Shown: piece by piece, positions 33,051 through 35,503 of the stretch
Layout of the letters: each line of letters opens with the position of its first letter
How positions within the stretch are numbered: the stretch's first letter is position 1
Origin: an uncultured SAR116 cluster alpha proteobacterium
GTDB taxonomy: Bacteria > Pseudomonadota > Alphaproteobacteria > Puniceispirillales > Marisalimonadaceae
DNA: 35,503 nt
Direction of reading: 5' to 3'
Assembly: GCA_902530325.1 (NCBI GenBank)
Contig: CACAAB010000016.1
Coordinates: 1-35,503 of the forward strand
Notes under the pieces: model-generated
Database searches by the model: none
Told to the model about the DNA's origin: nothing
What the model saw: only the letters and a program-made list of their open reading frames with translations
Translations under genes and position numbers: made by a program

Positions 33051-34460
33051 TTGGTTTTGAATAAAAAAAAAATTTCTAATGAACTAATTGAATTACCATT
33101 CAATAAAATTTTTTTTAAATTAGCTATACCAAATATATGTGCAACCTTTTTATCAGCGAGTACTGTTATATTTGATCTTTGGTACATAGGTAAAATAGGC
33201 ATTTCTGAATTAGCTGGTGTAGCTTATATTTTTCCAATTTTCATGTTAACAAGCATGCTATCCAATGGCGCGTTTGGTGGAGCTATAAGTGGCGCTACTG
33301 CAAGAGCTTTTGGAAGCAAAAACTTACACTTGGCAGAATGTATCTTTAGGTCAGCAATATTAATTTCATTGTTGGGTGCACTACTTATGATGTTACTTTT
33401 TTTTTCCATTTCAGAAAGATTTTTCATCTTTATGAAAATAGATCAAGAGGTAAGCAGCGCAGCTTTAAGTTATGGTAACATATTATTGGGTGGAATTTTT
33501 TTGATTTGGTTATTTAATATTATTATTTCTATTACTAGAGGCTCAGGTAATACAATAATGCCAGCTTTTAGTTGGCTGATTGTTCTGTCTTTTCATGTTT
33601 TACTAGCAAGTTTCAATTTTAATTATCTTGATGGAAATTTTATTTTAAAAAATAATGTAGTTTTTTTAAACGAAAATTATTTATTTAATTCTTTAGAATG
33701 GTCTGCCATTTCATTATTGTCAGGATATTTTTTTGGATTAATATTTATATTAGGTTTTTATATTTTTGGAAATCATTCTTATACATTTAAATTTTCAAAA
33801 ATTTTGCAATTAGACGGATTTTTAAAGTTAATTAAATCAGGTTCATTAGCAAGTTGTCAGTCTTTAATGACAATTTCATTAGCATTATTCTGTACAGCAG
33901 TGATTGGAATTTTTGGATCACATTGGACAGCTGGATTTGGTATTGCAATTAGGTTAGAATTGCTTTTGATCCCTATTATTTTTGGAGTAGGTGGTGCGCT
34001 TATAGCAATAGTAGGAGCTAATGTTGGTGCAAATAAATTAAAAAGAGCTGTACAAATGACTTGGAAGGGTACAGCTTTTTCTGTTTTCATTGTTGGGATT
34101 ACAGGATTATTTTTTTCATTTTATCCTGAACTCTGGTCCAATTTTTTCACACATAATCCACAAGCTATAGATGCTGCTGAAGTTTATTTGAAGGTGGTTG
34201 CTCCTTTTTATGCATTTTTTGCTCTTGGTCTTGGTCTTTATTTTGTATGTCAAGCATTCAATACTTTGTTTTGGCCAGTTGTAGGAACCTTTTTAAGATT
34301 GATTTTTGTTGTAATTTTAACTTCATTCTTTTTGTATAATAATGTAGCTAGTCCGTATTTATTATTTATTACTATGTCGTCTGGTTTGATAATTTATGGC
34401 TTATTTATAAGTCTAAGCTTACACTATGGACCTTGGAAATCGCATTATAAACAGAATTGA
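33051..34460 (+). CDS. MATE-family multidrug/metabolite exporter
   Basis: This 467- to 469-residue protein has twelve membrane segments in two MatE halves, the first beginning LAIPNICATFLSASTVIFDLW near residue 24 (split: LAIPNICATFLSAS) and the second LIKSGSLASCQSLMTISLAL. It uses Na+ or H+ to export cationic or aromatic compounds. The start is TTG at 33051 or 33057; neither has a clear ribosome binding site, so the amidohydrolase stop 10 bases upstream may feed it. An A10 run at 33063-33072 lies in frame at the N-terminus. It is convergent with the alcohol dehydrogenase gene (9-base gap). Confidence 0.9.
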   Translation: MVLNKKKISNELIELPFNKIFFKLAIPNICATFLSASTVIFDLWYIGKIGISELAGVAYIFPIFMLTSMLSNGAFGGAISGATARAFGSKNLHLAECIFRSAILISLLGALLMMLLFFSISERFFIFMKIDQEVSSAALSYGNILLGGIFLIWLFNIIISITRGSGNTIMPAFSWLIVLSFHVLLASFNFNYLDGNFILKNNVVFLNENYLFNSLEWSAISLLSGYFFGLIFILGFYIFGNHSYTFKFSKILQLDGFLKLIKSGSLASCQSLMTISLALFCTAVIGIFGSHWTAGFGIAIRLELLLIPIIFGVGGALIAIVGANVGANKLKRAVQMTWKGTAFSVFIVGITGLFFSFYPELWSNFFTHNPQAIDAAEVYLKVVAPFYAFFALGLGLYFVCQAFNTLFWPVVGTFLRLIFVVILTSFFLYNNVASPYLLFITMSSGLIIYGLFISLSLHYGPWKSHYKQN

Positions 34461-34469
34461 TTAAAAGAT

Positions 34470-35503
34470 CTAAGGTATGATAACGCCTTTCCCATCGGAT
34501 TGCTTGTCAAATATTTTATAGGCTTCTTCTGCTTGGTTCAGTGACCACGTGTGTGTAAATAAATTATCAACATTTAGTTTTTTATCTACTACAAAATCAG
34601 CACATTGTGCTTGTCCATGTTTTGAAAATGTCCAACTTCCTATAAGTGTAACTTGTCTCCTTAATAGATCATTACTAACATCTAAAGTGACGTCTCCACC
34701 TTCACCTACAAAGCATGCTTTGCCCCATGTTTTCACAATCTTTACTGACAATGAACGTGCCTCTGGTGAAGATGACGCTTCTAATGATGCATCGACTCCA
34801 GTACCTTTTGTTAAATCCTTTATTTCTTCTAATAAGTCATTGCTTTCTTTAGGATTTATTAGTATGTCTGCTCCAAATTCAACAGATCTCTCTAACCTTT
34901 GTTTATTTATGTCAATTGCAATAACTCTTGACCCCATCTTGTTAGCTAACATGACTGCTGACAATCCAACGGGTCCCATGCCAAAAATCGCTATAGTTTG
35001 ACTTGCCTTTAAACCTAGTCTTTCTAAAGCTCCCCATGCGGTCCCAGTTCCACATGATATTGCTGCACCAGCTACAAATGATATTTCATCCCTCAAATGA
35101 ACTAATGTGCTAGCAGGACACTTCATATATTTAGCATGCGCACCGTGTCCAGTAACACCAAAAACGGCTTTAACTCCGTCAATACAAAGTTGTTGCCATC
35201 CTGTGGAACAGTGTGAACAGGTGCCACACCCTTCATAATGATGTTGCATTACACGTGTGTCTAATTGAAAAGGTTTTTTTGGAACGTTAGATCCTATTTC
35301 TACAATAGTACCACATGGTTCATGTCCAGCAATAACTGGTTTATCATCACCTCCAAGACCTAGAGATGATGGACCATTATTTGCTCTGTAAAATTTGAGA
35401 TCACTTCCACACATTCCTGAAGCTTTGATCTCAATAATCACATCATCCGGCCCTGGTGAAGGGTCGTCAAAATCCTGAATTTCTAATTTTTTATCTCCTA
35501 GAA
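34470..35503 (-). CDS. Zinc-dependent alcohol dehydrogenase (MDR family), N-terminus cut by window edge
   Basis: The frame is open to the right edge and reads LGDKKLEIQDFDDPSPGPDD before VIIEIKASGMCGSD, so the true start is a few residues beyond the window and a GTG at 35441 is internal. Catalytic-zinc residues are Cys in MCGSD and GHE in VIAGHEPCGTI. The structural zinc site is complete (GCGTCSHCSTGWQQLC, four Cys). The cofactor motif is FGMGPVGLSAVML, with IAIDINKQR after it, suggesting NAD. It oxidises an alcohol or sugar alcohol. Downstream MATE is convergent. Confidence 0.92.
   Translation of the reverse strand, partial: LGDKKLEIQDFDDPSPGPDDVIIEIKASGMCGSDLKFYRANNGPSSLGLGGDDKPVIAGHEPCGTIVEIGSNVPKKPFQLDTRVMQHHYEGCGTCSHCSTGWQQLCIDGVKAVFGVTGHGAHAKYMKCPASTLVHLRDEISFVAGAAISCGTGTAWGALERLGLKASQTIAIFGMGPVGLSAVMLANKMGSRVIAIDINKQRLERSVEFGADILINPKESNDLLEEIKDLTKGTGVDASLEASSSPEARSLSVKIVKTWGKACFVGEGGDVTLDVSNDLLRRQVTLIGSWTFSKHGQAQCADFVVDKKLNVDNLFTHTWSLNQAEEAYKIFDKQSDGKGVIIP

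Noticed and set aside
35441..35443. GTG as the start of the alcohol dehydrogenase gene
   Set aside because: The frame stays open upstream with sequence typical of the family N-terminus, so the true start is outside the window.
1..35503. CRISPR arrays, tRNA or rRNA genes, insertion sequences, phage or integrase genes, attachment sites
   Set aside because: None found by reading both strands. No regularly spaced repeats, no cloverleaf, and no transposase or integrase motifs in any frame. A tRNA scan and repeat search would confirm this.

Overview
This is AT-rich, gene-dense DNA (about one third G+C by eye). The largest gap between genes is 196 bases (7836-8031), so no stretch over 300 bases lacks a gene. 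Four binding-protein-dependent uptake systems in 21 kb (one branched-chain amino acid type ABC system and three TRAP systems), short intergenic gaps and low G+C suggest a streamlined, heterotrophic marine alphaproteobacterium. HIMB59/AEGEAN-169, SAR11-related or low-GC SAR116 lineages are possible. No rRNA, tRNA or other phylogenetic marker is present, so the assignment is an inference.

Region 1 (1-7835, minus strand) holds two tandem TRAP operons (dctP-dctQ-dctM at 7835-4937 and 4805-1748), then a livK-like binding protein and the start of a livG-like ATPase that runs off the left edge. At each of the three binding-protein/next-gene junctions there is a strong stem-loop, and the downstream gene has no Shine-Dalgarno, while each binding-protein gene has a good one. 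This looks like a shared way to make more binding protein than transporter.

Region 2 (8032-13734, plus strand) is a probable aromatic ring-cleavage operon, divergent from the second TRAP system. It encodes a type I extradiol dioxygenase, an MhpA-like flavin hydroxylase, an IclR regulator, a second dioxygenase-like VOC protein, a fumarylacetoacetate hydrolase family enzyme and a DUF445 membrane protein, and ends at a bidirectional terminator. The TRAP system next door may import the substrate.

Region 3 (13743-18425) holds an SDR without the usual YxxxK pair, a free-standing alanyl-tRNA editing protein (AlaX), a methyltransferase coupled to a GMC oxidoreductase, and a TerC-family membrane protein.

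Region 4 (18420-21793) is a third TRAP system with a fused DctQM permease divergent from its DctP. Between them lies an apparently overlooked 40-residue membrane protein with a TTG start and a near-perfect Shine-Dalgarno.

Region 5 (21780-35503) is a patchwork of small-molecule catabolism: an amidase with a RidA-like protein, a 2-hydroxyacid dehydrogenase, an SDR, an EamA transporter, a haloacid dehalogenase-like HAD, a class I glutamine amidotransferase-like hydrolase, a glutathionyl-hydroquinone reductase, a 3-hydroxyacyl-CoA dehydrogenase, a CaiB-type CoA transferase, an N-acyl-D-amino-acid deacylase-like amidohydrolase, a MATE exporter and a zinc alcohol dehydrogenase cut by the right edge. 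The 2-hydroxyacid dehydrogenase and the amidohydrolase are each broken by a single extra A in an A-run. No CRISPR array, insertion sequence, integrase, phage gene or RNA gene was recognised.
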